A stretch of DNA of 64,000 nucleotides from Paracoccus tegillarcae (lineage in GTDB: Bacteria > Pseudomonadota > Alphaproteobacteria > Rhodobacterales > Rhodobacteraceae). Both the position numbers and the translations under genes were made by a program. The stretch spans positions 3,679,001 through 3,743,000 of the forward strand of contig NZ_CP025408.1 in assembly GCF_002847305.1 (NCBI RefSeq). The letters run 5' to 3'. This document shows, piece after piece, positions 1 to 10,247 of the stretch. The notes beneath the pieces are model-generated. The model was not told the origin of the DNA. It saw only the letters and a list, made by a program, of their open reading frames with translations, and ran no database searches. Every line of letters begins with the position of its first letter. Position 1 is the first letter of the stretch.

Positions 1-547
1 CCTCGACAATCACCGACATGTTCATCGAGCCGGTCGAGATGATCACCCCGATGATGATCAGACCCATGCTGACCTCGTAGGAAATCATCTGCGCAGCCGA
101 GCGCAGAGAGCCCAGGAACGGGTATTTCGAGTTGGAGGCCCAGCCCCCCATGATCACGCCGTAAACTTCCAGCGACGACACGGCAAAGATGAACAGGATG
201 CCGACATTCAGATTCGACATCACCCAGCCATCGGCAAAAGGGATGGCGACAAACGCCGTCAGCGCCAGCGTCATCGACAGGAACGGTGCCAGAAAATAGA
301 CGAACTTGTCGGCGCCCGCCGGCACGACGATTTCCTTGACCACATATTTCAGTGCGTCGGCAAAGGTTTGAAGCAAGCCCCAGGGACCGACCACGTTCGG
401 ACCGCGCCGCATCTGCACGGCGGCCCAGATCTTGCGGTCGCCGTAAACCATGAAGATCAGCGAACCCATCACAAAGGCAATGACGGCCAGACCCTGCGCC
501 AGCATGATCAGCGAAAACCCAAGGGGGGATGCCCAGAACTCTGTCAT
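1..547 (-). CDS. nuoH: NADH-quinone oxidoreductase subunit H, partial (runs off the left edge)
   Basis: This is the membrane-arm subunit of complex I that forms the quinone-entry chamber with NuoB and NuoD. Only the first 182 codons are visible, against a family length of about 345 aa. The ATG at 545-547 follows a purine-rich AGAGGGA stretch. Hydrophobic segments lie near residues 11-34, 82-104, 114-136 and 157-175. The family loop motif [15 protein letters not shown] is at residues 37-51. It is the last visible gene of the nuo operon and starts 18 nt after the stop of a lipoprotein gene. Confidence 0.97.
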   Translation of the reverse strand, partial: MTEFWASPLGFSLIMLAQGLAVIAFVMGSLIFMVYGDRKIWAAVQMRRGPNVVGPWGLLQTFADALKYVVKEIVVPAGADKFVYFLAPFLSMTLALTAFVAIPFADGWVMSNLNVGILFIFAVSSLEVYGVIMGGWASNSKYPFLGSLRSAAQMISYEVSMGLIIIGVIISTGSMNMSVIVE

Positions 548-565
548 TTCCCTCTGTCCCTCTCG

Positions 566-1336
566 TTATGCCGCGGGAATGCCGCGGTCCCTGCATTCGC
601 GCAAGGTTTGATTGGTTTCCATCACACGTAGCCCAAGCGGCTGCTCGTCCGACAGCATGTAAACGGCGCCGATCACCAAGGCTCCGCCGCGCTCGTCTTG
701 CAGGGTGCGGATGTGGCGCGCATAAGGCGTGCCCTGATCCTTGGCCCACTTGGCCAGCGCGCAGGTGGCATACGAAAAGGCGATATCGTCGTCCACCCCC
801 TCGCGCAAATTGGCCGAAACTTCAACCAGATCAGAGGCCAGGTCGGGCGAAATCCTGGTGATGCGAACGCCCCGGAAATCCGCCGCGTCCAGCGTCGCAT
901 CGCCGTCTGCCTCTGGCAGCGCGGGGCCGCGTTGGGCAACAAATTCCTGCATTGCGATATCGCGCGCCGTCGGCCCCTCGCGGCGCACCCCTTTGGCGAT
1001 CACACCATCCCATGCCGGGCTGCTGCCATCGCGCAAGGCTGCCATTTGCCGATCGGTTTGCAGGATCGCCTGACGCCCTGCCGCTGAATCAAGCTGCATG
1101 GAGGTGACGCTGCCATCGGCTTCGAGAATCAGGATCTCGCCGGATTTGGTCGAGACCCGGGCCTGAGCGATCGGTGATGCACCCTGCTGGTGATTGGGGT
1201 CCGCCAGCGCCACGCTGACTTGCTCTGGCTTGGCCTTGGGCCGCTCGGCCAGCCCCTCGCCTTTACCCCCGCAACCCGCAACCAACGCGAGCAGCGCGGC
1301 GGAAAGAAGCATGGGCTGGCCTGAGGCTGGCATCAT
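566..1336 (-). CDS. Predicted lipoprotein inserted between nuoG and nuoH
   Basis: I do not recognise a family for this 256-aa protein. The N-terminus is a lipoprotein signal: a hydrophobic stretch ending in LVAGC puts the lipidated Cys at residue 22, so the mature protein is probably membrane-tethered in the periplasm. The rest is soluble and acidic, with Cys residues only near residue 190 and near the C-terminus. It begins 5 nt after the nuoG stop and ends 18 nt before nuoH, so it is co-transcribed with complex I. ATG codons at 1336 and 1333 are both possible starts. It probably corresponds to one of the unidentified reading frames of the Paracoccus nqo operon. A link to complex I assembly is inference from position only. 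Confidence 0.85.
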   Translation of the reverse strand: MMPASGQPMLLSAALLALVAGCGGKGEGLAERPKAKPEQVSVALADPNHQQGASPIAQARVSTKSGEILILEADGSVTSMQLDSAAGRQAILQTDRQMAALRDGSSPAWDGVIAKGVRREGPTARDIAMQEFVAQRGPALPEADGDATLDAADFRGVRITRISPDLASDLVEVSANLREGVDDDIAFSYATCALAKWAKDQGTPYARHIRTLQDERGGALVIGAVYMLSDEQPLGLRVMETNQTLRECRDRGIPAA

Positions 1337-1341
1337 CGGCG

Positions 1342-3366
1342 TTACTCTGCGGCCATGGGTTGCTGTTTGCGCGCGGCGGCCATGGCCGACAACTCACCCA
1401 TCAAGGGCGAGGATCGCGCGATCGGGTTGGTCAGATAGAAATCGCGGATGGCATAGGTGAAATTGCCGGACCCCGGCTTTTTCGCCTTGATCGGCTGCCA
1501 CTCGTTTTCCGGCACCTGATCAACCTGGGCCAGATGCGGGGCCGCCTCGATCAGCGCGCGGCGCAATGCCGCCATGCTGTCCCAGGGCAGTTTCGCGTCC
1601 ATTTCCGCGGATAGTGCGCGCAATATGGCCCAGTTTTCCTTGGCCTCGCCCGGCGCAAAATTCGCGCGCAGGGCAAGTTGCGGCCGACCCTCGGTGTTGA
1701 CGAAGAGGCCGTTTTCCTCGGTATAGCAGGCGCCCGGCAGGATCACATCGGCACGATGCGCGCCGCGGTCACCATGGCTGCCCTGATAGATCACAAAGGG
1801 ACCATCGGCGATCTCGACCTCATCGGCACCCAGATTAAAGACCACTTCGGCCTCGTCCAGCGCGGCCTCGAGCCCGCCATGAGTGGCTGCGCCCACATCC
1901 ATCGCGCCGACGCGCGCGGCGGCTGTGTGCAGGATCAGCAACTTAGAGTTGGTGTTCTCGACCAGCTTCATTGCATGGGCCAGAACCGCTTCGCCATCCG
2001 CGCCTTGAATCGCGCCCTGCCCGACAATGACCAGCGTGGGTTTGTCGCGGGTGTCCTGACTGATCTCGCGATCCGAAAGGCTCTCCAACGCAGCCCGGTC
2101 GGTGCCGACATGGGCGTATTCATAGGTCAGATCGACCGGTTCACCCACCAGTCCGATCTGCGCACCACGCGCCCAGGCAGCGCGGATGCGGCTGTTCAGC
2201 ACCGGCGCCTCATCGCGCGGATTGGTGCCGATCAGCTGGATCATCTCGGCATTGTCGATATCCTCGATCCGCGCCGTCCCGGCATAGGCCGAACGGTTCC
2301 CGATGGGCAGCTTGGCCCCGTCGGTTCGGCATTCCACGCGGCCACCCAGACCGTCGACGATCAGTTGCTTGAGGCTGAACGCTGCCTCGACCGGCACCAG
2401 ATCACCGATAAGGCCGGCGACACGCTTGCCCTGCATCGCGCTGGCAGCGGCGGCCAGAGCCTCGGGCCAGGTGGCGGCCCGCAGCTTGCCATTTTCACGG
2501 ATATAGGGCTTGTCCAACCTTTGCCGGCGCAAGCCATCCCAGACAAACCGGGTCTTGTCGTTGATCCATTCCTCGTTCACGCCGTCATGGTTGCGCGGCA
2601 GGATACGCATGACCTCGCGGCCTTTGGTATCAACGCGGATATTGCTGCCAAGCGCGTCCATCACGTCGATGGTCTCGGTCTTGGACAATTCCCACGGGCG
2701 GGCCGTGAAGGCGTAGGGCTTGCTGACCAGCGCGCCAACCGGGCAAAGATCGATGATATTGCCCTGCAGGTTCGAACTCAGTGTCTGATCCAGATAGCTG
2801 GTGATCTCTGCATCCTCGCCACGGCCGGTCTGGCCCATCTGGTGAATGCCGGCGACCTCGGTCGTGAACCGCACACAGCGCGTGCAGGAAATGCAGCGCG
2901 TCATATGGGTTTCGACCAGCGGCCCAAGGTTCAGGTCCTCGGTCGCGCGCTTGGGTTCACGGTAACGGCTGAAATCAATGCCGTAGGCCATCGCCTGATC
3001 CTGCAGATCGCATTCGCCGCCCTGATCGCAGATCGGGCAATCCAGCGGGTGGTTGATCAGCAGGAACTCCATCACGCCCTCGCGGGCCTTCTTGACCATG
3101 GCGCTGTTGGTCTTGATCTGGGGCGGTTGCCCCTCTGGTCCGGGGCGCAGATCCTTGACCTGCATCGCGCAAGAGGCCGCGGGCTTGGGCGGGCCGCCCA
3201 CCACCTCGACCAGACACATGCGGCAATTGCCCGCGATGGACAGACGCTCGTGATAGCAGAAGCGCGGAATTTCAATACCAACCTGTTCGCAGGCCTGTAT
3301 CAGGGTCAGGTTGGGATCGACCTCGATCTCCAGCCCGTCGATGATGATTTTCCGCGGTTCGGCCAT
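1342..3366 (-). CDS. nuoG: NADH-quinone oxidoreductase subunit G (Nqo3)
   Basis: This is the large iron-sulfur subunit of the peripheral arm of complex I. The N-terminal [2Fe-2S] domain (about residues 1-80) contains [15 protein letters not shown]. The [14 protein letters not shown] region and [10 protein letters not shown] supply further cluster ligands, followed by the molybdopterin-oxidoreductase-like domain. Length is 674 aa, essentially that of Paracoccus Nqo3. I chose the second of two adjacent ATGs (3366, not 3369) because the known Nqo3 N-terminus aligns with MAEPRKI; AAGG upstream spaces acceptably for either. It starts about 10 nt after the DUF5333-like gene. Confidence 0.97.
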   Translation of the reverse strand: MAEPRKIIIDGLEIEVDPNLTLIQACEQVGIEIPRFCYHERLSIAGNCRMCLVEVVGGPPKPAASCAMQVKDLRPGPEGQPPQIKTNSAMVKKAREGVMEFLLINHPLDCPICDQGGECDLQDQAMAYGIDFSRYREPKRATEDLNLGPLVETHMTRCISCTRCVRFTTEVAGIHQMGQTGRGEDAEITSYLDQTLSSNLQGNIIDLCPVGALVSKPYAFTARPWELSKTETIDVMDALGSNIRVDTKGREVMRILPRNHDGVNEEWINDKTRFVWDGLRRQRLDKPYIRENGKLRAATWPEALAAAASAMQGKRVAGLIGDLVPVEAAFSLKQLIVDGLGGRVECRTDGAKLPIGNRSAYAGTARIEDIDNAEMIQLIGTNPRDEAPVLNSRIRAAWARGAQIGLVGEPVDLTYEYAHVGTDRAALESLSDREISQDTRDKPTLVIVGQGAIQGADGEAVLAHAMKLVENTNSKLLILHTAAARVGAMDVGAATHGGLEAALDEAEVVFNLGADEVEIADGPFVIYQGSHGDRGAHRADVILPGACYTEENGLFVNTEGRPQLALRANFAPGEAKENWAILRALSAEMDAKLPWDSMAALRRALIEAAPHLAQVDQVPENEWQPIKAKKPGSGNFTYAIRDFYLTNPIARSSPLMGELSAMAAARKQQPMAAE

Positions 3367-3376
3367 CATGTCACCT

Positions 3377-3790
3377 TCATTTTGCGTTCAGCAGCGATCC
3401 GCTGACCGTGTTCTTTGCAATTTCATCGCGCCCGACGCGGCAATAGCTTTCCGCATCACCGGCTGTCGCGCCCTGCTGTGCCAGATAAGTATCGGCAATG
3501 CCATAGATCCGATCCTTGACGGACCGGCTGTCGAGATATTCGTCGATCGCCGCATCGCTGTTACCCTGTTCGCGCGCATATTTCTGCAAGCCACGCGCCT
3601 GAGAATAAGCCGCCACGAGACGCAGGTCTATGCTTGGGCATTCCCGGCGGATGCGGTCCGCCACGCGGGCCGCGACCAGCCGGTCATTAAGGTATTTGTC
3701 CTGATCCATCGGGGCCTGGGCCAATGCAGGCGTGGTGCCTGACATCAGGGCTGCGACGACGATGGTGCTGAAAATCTTGGTCGGTTTCAT
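3377..3790 (-). CDS. Exported DUF5333-like protein in the nuo operon
   Basis: This is a 137-aa protein with a cleavable-looking signal peptide ([15 protein letters not shown] through ALA at about residue 25) and a mostly helical mature part. It resembles the DUF5333 family of Rhodobacteraceae, whose function is unknown. The reading frame stays open upstream to 3946, but the ATG at 3790 is preferred: it has GGAG about 9 nt upstream and begins the signal peptide. It ends just before nuoG and is presumably co-transcribed with it. Periplasmic location follows from the signal. Any role in complex I biogenesis is inference. Confidence 0.8.
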   Translation of the reverse strand: MKPTKIFSTIVVAALMSGTTPALAQAPMDQDKYLNDRLVAARVADRIRRECPSIDLRLVAAYSQARGLQKYAREQGNSDAAIDEYLDSRSVKDRIYGIADTYLAQQGATAGDAESYCRVGRDEIAKNTVSGSLLNAK

Positions 3791-3918
3791 TCTGGTCTGC
3801 TCCGTTTCGTTATGGTTCAAGCCCATAACACGGCCAGCAGCCACCCGCCCGACACAGCCGGGTGAGCGCGGCGTGAGTGGCTTTTTCGCCGCAGAAAAAA
3901 TATGTTTCCGCGCGCCCA

Positions 3919-4272
3919 TCATGCCCCGCAATTCCCGAACTTCCATGCAGGCGCATCCCCGAACTGCGAGAAATACCCCTCGCCGCCAACGCCAACCCCG
4001 CCCTTATCGGCGCAATAGGCGGTGTAGGCCGCGCGCGCTGAGGCTTCGTCACTGCCCGATGTCGTTTTGCCATCAGCCCGCGTCACATGCAGCATCACCA
4101 ACGGGCCGCCCGCAATATTGGAGACGGTTTCGCCCTCGGCCACACGCATTTCGGTATCGCCCGCCGTCAACACCGTGCCGCCGGTCTTGGCGGTTCCCGA
4201 TGTTCCAGGCTCGCACGCGGCCAGCGCCAGCAGCGCCGTCGCGGCCAGCACATATGCGCGACAGACGCTCAA
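3919..4272 (-). CDS. Small predicted lipoprotein with TTG start
   Basis: This unrecognised protein of about 117 aa has a lipoprotein signal (LALAAC, Cys near residue 20) and a C-terminal half rich in Gly and Ala with two further Cys. A longer frame begins at 4302, but the TTG at 4272 has GGGAGG six bases upstream and starts right at the signal peptide, so I chose it. It lies between the DUF3291 pair and the DUF5333-like gene inside the nuo operon, with gaps of 175 and 128 nt that are longer than elsewhere in the operon. An internal promoter is possible here. Confidence 0.7.
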   Translation of the reverse strand: MSVCRAYVLAATALLALAACEPGTSGTAKTGGTVLTAGDTEMRVAEGETVSNIAGGPLVMLHVTRADGKTTSGSDEASARAAYTAYCADKGGVGVGGEGYFSQFGDAPAWKFGNCGA

Positions 4273-4447
4273 TTCACGCCTCCCGAAGAATCGAGCGAGC
4301 ACGACGAACGGAAAACCCGATCGTTGCTGTCGCCCCTTGCACCAATCGCTACGATCCGAGGCGCACCCCGGTCAGACGCGGGGGTCAGGCGGCTAAGACT
4401 GTTGCCGCGGAAATTCGCCTTAATGCCTATCAAGAAAAGGCCCCGCA

Positions 4448-4942
4448 TCACGCGACCTCCTCGCGACAACCACGGTCACGCCACAGCCGCGCCTGTTCCA
4501 GCCATTTCCAGCCAAAGGCATGATCGCTGTCGCCATGTTCACGCAGGTGATCCAGTCGGGCCAATGCCTCATCCAATGTGGGCTTATGCCCGACGGGCAC
4601 CCACCACATGACGAAATGCATGTCACCCATCACCTCGAACCATTCGGCGCGGCGCTCATAGAATTGCCGGTGAACGGTCTGCCAGACGAATTTCTCCAGC
4701 GATTCGACGTCTTCCCAAACCGTCAGATTGGCTACGGCTTGCGGATCGTCACCGATATTGTTCTCGGTATTGCCGGTCCCCGGCTCACCCGAACCTTCCA
4801 TCATCCAGACAAAGCCCGGCATGCGCTTGCCCATGCCGTTGATGCGGTCCAACGCGTCCATGAAATCAGCTACGCGCGGATCGTCGGTCGGGGCAAGAAG
4901 CCGCCCGACATTCAATTCCGCGAGGTGCACGCCAAGGGTCAT
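4448..4942 (-). CDS. DUF3291 domain protein, second of a tandem pair
   Basis: This 164-aa protein resembles DUF3291, a ferredoxin-like fold related to antibiotic-biosynthesis monooxygenases; the function is unknown. Recognisable blocks are HLAELNVG at the start, GFVWMMEG, the LTVWEDVESLEKFVW region and HFVMWWVPVGHKPT near residue 115. It is clearly a paralogue of the protein encoded just upstream (LAEFNLG, GFVWMLGE, VMWWVPIGYRPT). The ATG at 4942 overlaps the upstream stop as ATGA, which fixes the start even though the frame extends to 4993. Confidence 0.88.
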   Translation of the reverse strand: MTLGVHLAELNVGRLLAPTDDPRVADFMDALDRINGMGKRMPGFVWMMEGSGEPGTGNTENNIGDDPQAVANLTVWEDVESLEKFVWQTVHRQFYERRAEWFEVMGDMHFVMWWVPVGHKPTLDEALARLDHLREHGDSDHAFGWKWLEQARLWRDRGCREEVA

Positions 4943-5436
4943 GCCGCCTCTCCGCACCGCTTGGTTTTCCACTGTTCCGCGTCGCGCAGCCATGCCCAGC
5001 CAAAAGCTTCAGGCCCGTCGCCTTGTTCATCCAATAGACGAAAACGGCTCATTGCTTCAGCCAGCGTCGGGCGGTAGCCGATGGGCACCCACCACATCAC
5101 CAAACGCACCGCGTCGACCGCGTCATACCACTCGTCCTTGCGGTCGTAGAATTGCTTGTGAACCGTGTTCCAGACGAAATGTTCCAGACTGGGAACGTCC
5201 TCCCAGACCGACAGCGTAGAGGCCGTGCGGGGATTGCCATCCAACGCGCCGTCGGGATCGCGCTGCGCCGCGTCCATTTCGTCCTCGCCCAGCATCCAGA
5301 CAAAGCCCGCGCTGCGCTGTGCAATTCCGTTGACCAGATCAAGTCCGTCCACAAAGCCCTTAACCCGAGGATCGTCCCAATCGTATTTAAGGACGCCCAG
5401 ATTGAACTCTGCAAGATGATGGCCGGATCTATCCAT
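4939..5436 (-). CDS. DUF3291 domain protein, first of a tandem pair
   Basis: This 165-aa paralogue of the following gene has the same order of blocks: an N-terminal HHLAEFNLG strand, GFVWMLGE, the aromatic LSVWEDVPSLEHFVW helix and RLVMWWVPIGYRPT. The ATG at 5436 shares its A with the TGA of the MAPEG gene upstream (TGATG), so the long open frame to 5736 is not used. The junction with the next gene is ATGA. The pair probably arose by local duplication within the complex I operon. The substrate is unknown. Confidence 0.88.
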   Translation of the reverse strand: MDRSGHHLAEFNLGVLKYDWDDPRVKGFVDGLDLVNGIAQRSAGFVWMLGEDEMDAAQRDPDGALDGNPRTASTLSVWEDVPSLEHFVWNTVHKQFYDRKDEWYDAVDAVRLVMWWVPIGYRPTLAEAMSRFRLLDEQGDGPEAFGWAWLRDAEQWKTKRCGEAA

Positions 5437-5845
5437 CAGAAAACCGCGCTCGTGAAAGCCATCAGTGACAGTGCAATGACGCAGGCGGCACCAGCGGCAA
5501 AGCAGGCAGAGCGCAGCGGTTGATTGGTGGTGCGAATATGGACAAACACCATAGCCAGACGCGCGACGATAAAGACGGACGCGAACAGATTGACGAAGAA
5601 CGGCGATGCGCCCGCCAGAATTGCCGCGATTGTCGCCGCGATGAATGGACCCGAGATTTCGACGGCATTCATGAATGCACGTTCGCGGCGATAAAGGACG
5701 CTGTTGTAGTCCCGCTTTGGCTTGCCGCATTCGCACATAAGCTCGGGCGACCGACCGCTGGACGACGTCTTGGCCAGCGCAAGCACGATCAGCGGCCAGA
5801 TCGCCAACGACGCGATCGCATGTCCATATGCGGCAAACTCTGCCA

Positions 5846-5846
<1 letters not shown>
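5436..5846 (-). CDS. MAPEG family integral membrane protein
   Basis: This 136-aa protein has about four hydrophobic segments and the look of the MAPEG family (membrane-associated eicosanoid and glutathione metabolism): an N-terminal TM segment, a loop with ERAFMNAVEISGPF, then TM segments with an arginine-bearing FIVARLAMVFVHI helix. Bacterial MAPEG proteins are mostly uncharacterised. The ATG at 5846 overlaps the nuoF stop (TGATG), and its own stop overlaps the next start (TGATG). It is therefore very likely translated by coupling to nuoF. Its role beside complex I is unknown. Confidence 0.85.
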
Positions 5847-7168
<1,322 letters not shown>

Positions 7169-7384
7169 TTAGCCATTCTTGCGGCGCCAGATACGCCAGG
7201 TCACCAGCAGCGACCAGACAAAACCGCCAATCGCCGCCAGATCGACCAGAAACACCCAACGGGGTGCCCAGCCATATTCCTTGCCAATCCATTGAAGGAC
7301 GATCCAGCCGATCATCGCCACTGCGATGACCACTGCTGCCAGCCGCATCTGCGTGCTGTCGCTATGATCGCCTTCGCCGGACAT
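7169..7384 (-). CDS. Small DUF5337-like membrane protein
   Basis: This 71-aa protein has two predicted TM helices (about residues 15-33 and 43-63) and a basic C-terminal tail (WRIWRRKNG). It resembles the DUF5337 family, found in the nuo operon of Rhodobacteraceae. The ATG at 7384 overlaps the stop of the upstream HhH membrane protein (TGATG). The TTG one codon earlier would require a longer overlap and is less likely. Function is unknown; co-expression with nuoE and nuoF is evident from the layout. Confidence 0.82.
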   Translation of the reverse strand: MSGEGDHSDSTQMRLAAVVIAVAMIGWIVLQWIGKEYGWAPRWVFLVDLAAIGGFVWSLLVTWRIWRRKNG

Positions 7385-8349
7385 CAATAAACGTCGCCCT
7401 TTTCAACCCGCTGCGAGAACTCGGTCTGACCGCCATCCATCAGCTTCGAGGCCTGCGCCACCCAGTCATCGCTGCGAATACGTCCGCCCATGCTGCCGAT
7501 CTTTTCGGCGAATTCGTCAATCTGGCTATCGTCCCATGCGGCGATCTGGGCAAATTCCGTCACACCATTCTGATGCAGCAGTTTTTCCATCTTGGGTCCG
7601 ACGCCCTTGATCTGCTTGAGGTCATCCTTGGACTTGGATTTCGCCTTTTTGGCCGGCTTGTCCGCCGCCTTGTCCTTTGCCTTTGCCGGTTTCTCCGACT
7701 TCGACTTTGTCTTCGCGGGCTTATCGGCCTTGGCTGCCTTGGCCTCGGATTTTTTCTTGTTCTTCTTGTCTTTCTTGCCCTTTGCAGGCTTGTCCGATGC
7801 CTCGGCCTTGGCCGGCTTGGCGGCTTTGGCGGGCTCTGGGTCAGTGGACGACGGCGCCGATTTGACCTCTTTCGCGGTCGAGGCAACCGATAGCGTCGAA
7901 TGCTGCTTGCCCCGGCCGTTTTTCGCGGCCTCTTCCTCGGCCGCGGCATCCAGTGCCTTCTGTTCGGCCTGCGCGGCGCGCTGGCGTTTTTCGTGCTGCG
8001 CCTCGGCATCCTTCTTGCGCTGATCGGACGCGCCATCGGCACTTGTCGGGGCCGCGCTGGCCATTGCTACAGAGCCAGAGCTGGCAGCCGCCGTGGAACT
8101 CGTCTGAGCAGATGCCGAGGCCGGTGCCGCGAAGCTGCGGGCTTGGTCGGCCCGTTCGTCCTCAGCCGAGCCACTGCCGCGACACATCGCCCAAACCAAA
8201 AACAGCCCCATCAGAACAGCGGTGATCAGACCCAGGAACAGCCCGCCCATCACCGATGTCTCACCGATGAAGGATGTAAAGATCCAGACCAGCAGGCCAA
8301 TGACCCCGGCTGCAATCCAGCAATTGCGCATGCATTCGTTACTTTGCAT
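7384..8349 (-). CDS. Two-TM protein with Lys/Ala-rich linker and C-terminal HhH module
   Basis: This 321-aa protein has two TM helices (about residues 11-28 and 34-55), a long low-complexity linker (about 60-240) that becomes strongly lysine-rich around 185-240, and a folded C-terminal domain (about 241-321) that starts DDLKQIKGVGPKMEKLL. That domain is a helix-hairpin-helix of the kind also found at the C-terminus of NuoE encoded next door; both end with a TEFS(Q/R)R motif. HhH modules usually bind nucleic acid or mediate protein contacts. The gene sits between nuoE and nuoF. I infer that the membrane anchor plus basic linker may contact the acidic extension of NuoE. Confidence 0.88.
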   Translation of the reverse strand: MQSNECMRNCWIAAGVIGLLVWIFTSFIGETSVMGGLFLGLITAVLMGLFLVWAMCRGSGSAEDERADQARSFAAPASASAQTSSTAAASSGSVAMASAAPTSADGASDQRKKDAEAQHEKRQRAAQAEQKALDAAAEEEAAKNGRGKQHSTLSVASTAKEVKSAPSSTDPEPAKAAKPAKAEASDKPAKGKKDKKNKKKSEAKAAKADKPAKTKSKSEKPAKAKDKAADKPAKKAKSKSKDDLKQIKGVGPKMEKLLHQNGVTEFAQIAAWDDSQIDEFAEKIGSMGGRIRSDDWVAQASKLMDGGQTEFSQRVEKGDVY

Positions 8350-8397
8350 CAGTTCTTTTCCCTGTCCTGGCGGCCTTCAGGCCGATCTGTTCGTTGC

Positions 8398-9753
8398 TCA
8401 GTCGTAAAGGCCATCCTTTTCGGCACGCCTTGAGAATTCGGTGTCTTTGCCCTCGGCCAGTTGCTTGGCCTGGGTGACCCACTCGTCGCGGCTGGCGCGC
8501 CCGTGGAAGCCTTCCAGATTGCTGTCGACCCAGGCCAGTTCATCGGCGGTCCAGGCGCCGATCTGATCAAAGTGCCAGAAACCCAGACTGTTCAACAGCG
8601 TCTCGAGCTTCGGCCCGACGCCCTTGATCATCTTCAGATCATCGGCCTTGCCGTCGCGGGCTGCATCGAGGCCCTGGGGCTGCGTCCCCTCAGTGGTGCC
8701 ATCGCTCTGATCAGGGGCTTTGGTCTGATCGGCCGCAGGCGCTTTGACCGCGCCGTTATTTGTAGCAGAGTCGGTGTCGGTGTCGGTGTCGGTGTCGGCC
8801 TTGGCTTCTTTGGCCACACCCTGATCCGGTGTCGCGGCCTTATCAGCCTTGGCGGGACTGTCCGCGCCCTTGCCGCCTGCACTTTCTCCGTCGGCCTTGG
8901 TGGCTTCGTCCTCCAGCAGATCGGGCACCTTGTTCTCATCGGCTTTGGCAGCCTCGTCGGCGCCTTTTTCACCGGCGCTATCAGAGGCGGCCTCGGCCTT
9001 GGCCTGCGCCTCGGGCGTGTCTTCATCCGGCGGTGTCTGATGGTTCGCACCGTCCTGCCATTTGGTCAGGATCGGAACTTCGGTGCCGTCAATGCGCTTG
9101 ATCGTGTCACCAAGGCGCAGAGCCTCTGCGACCGAAGCGTTATGTTCGCTGCCGCCCTTGCGTTCGGTCAGGCTGGTCAGCCCGGCCAGCGGCTCGCACG
9201 AAAAACGGCCGTTCTGGGGCCCGGGCATCGGCACATCGCCATCAGCGAATGCGTCGATCAGCGCCGAGAGTTTCTCGACGGTCAGATCCTCGTAGAAATC
9301 CTTGCCGATCTGGACCATGGGCGCATTGGTACACGCACCCAGACATTCGACCTCTTCCCAGCTGAAACGACCGTCGGGCGACAATTCATGCGCATTCGGC
9401 GCGATCTTTTCGCGGCAGGTCCGGATCAGATCCTCGGCGCCGCAAATCATGCAGGTGGTCGTTCCACAAATCTGGATATGGACAACGGAACCAACCGGTT
9501 GCAGCTGGAACATAAAGTAAAATGTCGCGACTTCCAGGGCGCGGATATAGGCGATGTCCAGCAGATCCGCGCAATATTCCATGGCCGGGCGGCTCAGCCA
9601 GCCCTCTTGTTCCTGCGCGCGCCACAGGATCGGAATGATCGCCGATTGCTGGCGACCTTCGGGGTATTTCGTCATCTGCGCCCGAGCCCATTCCAGATTG
9701 GCCGGAGTGAATTCGAAACTGTCAGGTTGATTGGGGGATAGGCGGCGAAGCAT
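8398..9753 (-). CDS. nuoE: NADH-quinone oxidoreductase subunit E with long acidic linker and C-terminal HhH domain
   Basis: The N-terminal 170 residues are the thioredoxin-like NuoE/Nqo2 domain with [2Fe-2S] ligands C96, C101, C137 and C141. To about residue 235 the sequence still resembles the Paracoccus subunit (about 239 aa). Then follow a linker rich in Ala, Asp, Glu and Lys (about 236-370), with a DTDTDTDTD run at 320-328, and an HhH-like domain (371-451) beginning [17 protein letters not shown]. Total length of 451 aa is nearly twice that of a standard NuoE. The frame is uninterrupted and ends 48 nt before the next gene, which encodes a homologous HhH domain. It starts 7 nt after the preceding membrane protein stop. 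Confidence 0.96.
   Translation of the reverse strand: MLRRLSPNQPDSFEFTPANLEWARAQMTKYPEGRQQSAIIPILWRAQEQEGWLSRPAMEYCADLLDIAYIRALEVATFYFMFQLQPVGSVVHIQICGTTTCMICGAEDLIRTCREKIAPNAHELSPDGRFSWEEVECLGACTNAPMVQIGKDFYEDLTVEKLSALIDAFADGDVPMPGPQNGRFSCEPLAGLTSLTERKGGSEHNASVAEALRLGDTIKRIDGTEVPILTKWQDGANHQTPPDEDTPEAQAKAEAASDSAGEKGADEAAKADENKVPDLLEDEATKADGESAGGKGADSPAKADKAATPDQGVAKEAKADTDTDTDTDSATNNGAVKAPAADQTKAPDQSDGTTEGTQPQGLDAARDGKADDLKMIKGVGPKLETLLNSLGFWHFDQIGAWTADELAWVDSNLEGFHGRASRDEWVTQAKQLAEGKDTEFSRRAEKDGLYD
8771..8798. repeat. Hexanucleotide tandem repeat inside nuoE
   Basis: The 6-bp unit TCGGTG occurs four times in a row followed by a partial unit. On the coding (minus) strand it encodes alternating Asp-Thr residues of the acidic linker (residues about 320-328). 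Because the unit is six bases, copy-number changes would keep the reading frame and only change linker length. Confidence 0.85.
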
Positions 9754-9760
9754 GAGATCC

Positions 9761-10111
9761 TCAGTTCATCGCGAAAAGCGACAGAAGCGCGCCAAGACCG
9801 GCGACACCTCCGATAATAAGGTGAATCTGGAACGGATGACCCGCCCGGCGATAGATAAAGACATCACCGAGACTGATCACAGCGATTGACAGAAGAAACG
9901 CGAACGTCAGGCGGGTCGAGCCCATCCAGCTGGAAATCAGTGCCAGCAATGTCAGGGCGCCATAACGGATCAACAGCGCCTGCGGCAGCATTTCGGCCCG
10001 ATGCTGAATCATCTTCAGCCCGGACTGCTTGTTCATCGCCAGCAGCACAGTCACCGCGATCAGCAACAGAGCGACGGCCCAGGACAGGAAGTTGATGAAA
10101 GATGCCAGCAC
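9761..10111 (-). CDS. Small integral membrane protein between nuoD and nuoE
   Basis: This unrecognised 116-aa protein has about four hydrophobic helices (near residues 5-25, 44-62, 66-84 and 95-114). It starts with GTG at 10111, preceded by CGGAG eight bases upstream, and ends 7 nt before nuoE. The position corresponds to one of the unidentified reading frames of the Paracoccus nqo operon. No catalytic motif is visible. A role in assembly or quinone supply would be guesswork. Confidence 0.85.
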   Translation of the reverse strand: MLASFINFLSWAVALLLIAVTVLLAMNKQSGLKMIQHRAEMLPQALLIRYGALTLLALISSWMGSTRLTFAFLLSIAVISLGDVFIYRRAGHPFQIHLIIGGVAGLGALLSLFAMN

Positions 10112-10127
10112 GGGATTTACTCCGGTT

Positions 10128-10247
10128 TCAGGGTGCGAATACGCCGGCTGCGGTCACAGCGGCAACGAAAGCGAAATGCAACGGCGGATTACTCAGCACG
10201 ATCGGTGCCAACAAGACGATCCCTGAAAGCCCGACCGTATTCATCAT
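10128..10247 (-). CDS. 39-aa hydrophobic small protein following nuoD
   Basis: A short frame ([20 protein letters not shown] to residue 20, then a second hydrophobic stretch, ending FAP) encodes 39 aa. The ATG at 10247 shares a base with the nuoD stop codon (TGATG), the same coupling seen at four other junctions of this operon; a second ATG follows immediately. The stop lies 16 nt before the GTG of the next gene, whose ribosome-binding site overlaps the end of the ORF region. One or two short TM spans are likely. Support comes from the junction, from the otherwise unexplained 135-nt gap, and from hydrophobicity. There is no family assignment. Confidence 0.62.
   Translation of the reverse strand: MMNTVGLSGIVLLAPIVLSNPPLHFAFVAAVTAAGVFAP

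Noticed and set aside
1678..3405. 575-aa open frame antisense to nuoG
   Set aside because: Shadow of nuoG; composition (His/Arg/Gly-rich) is typical of antisense frames.
5437..5736. N-terminal extension of the first DUF3291 protein (long open frame to 5736)
   Set aside because: It lies antiparallel-free but fully inside the MAPEG gene in another frame. The TGATG junction at 5434-5438 gives a better start that matches the paralogue's length.
8771..8798. Short tandem repeats considered as a CRISPR-like array
   Set aside because: The units are six bases with no spacers and lie within an intact coding frame.
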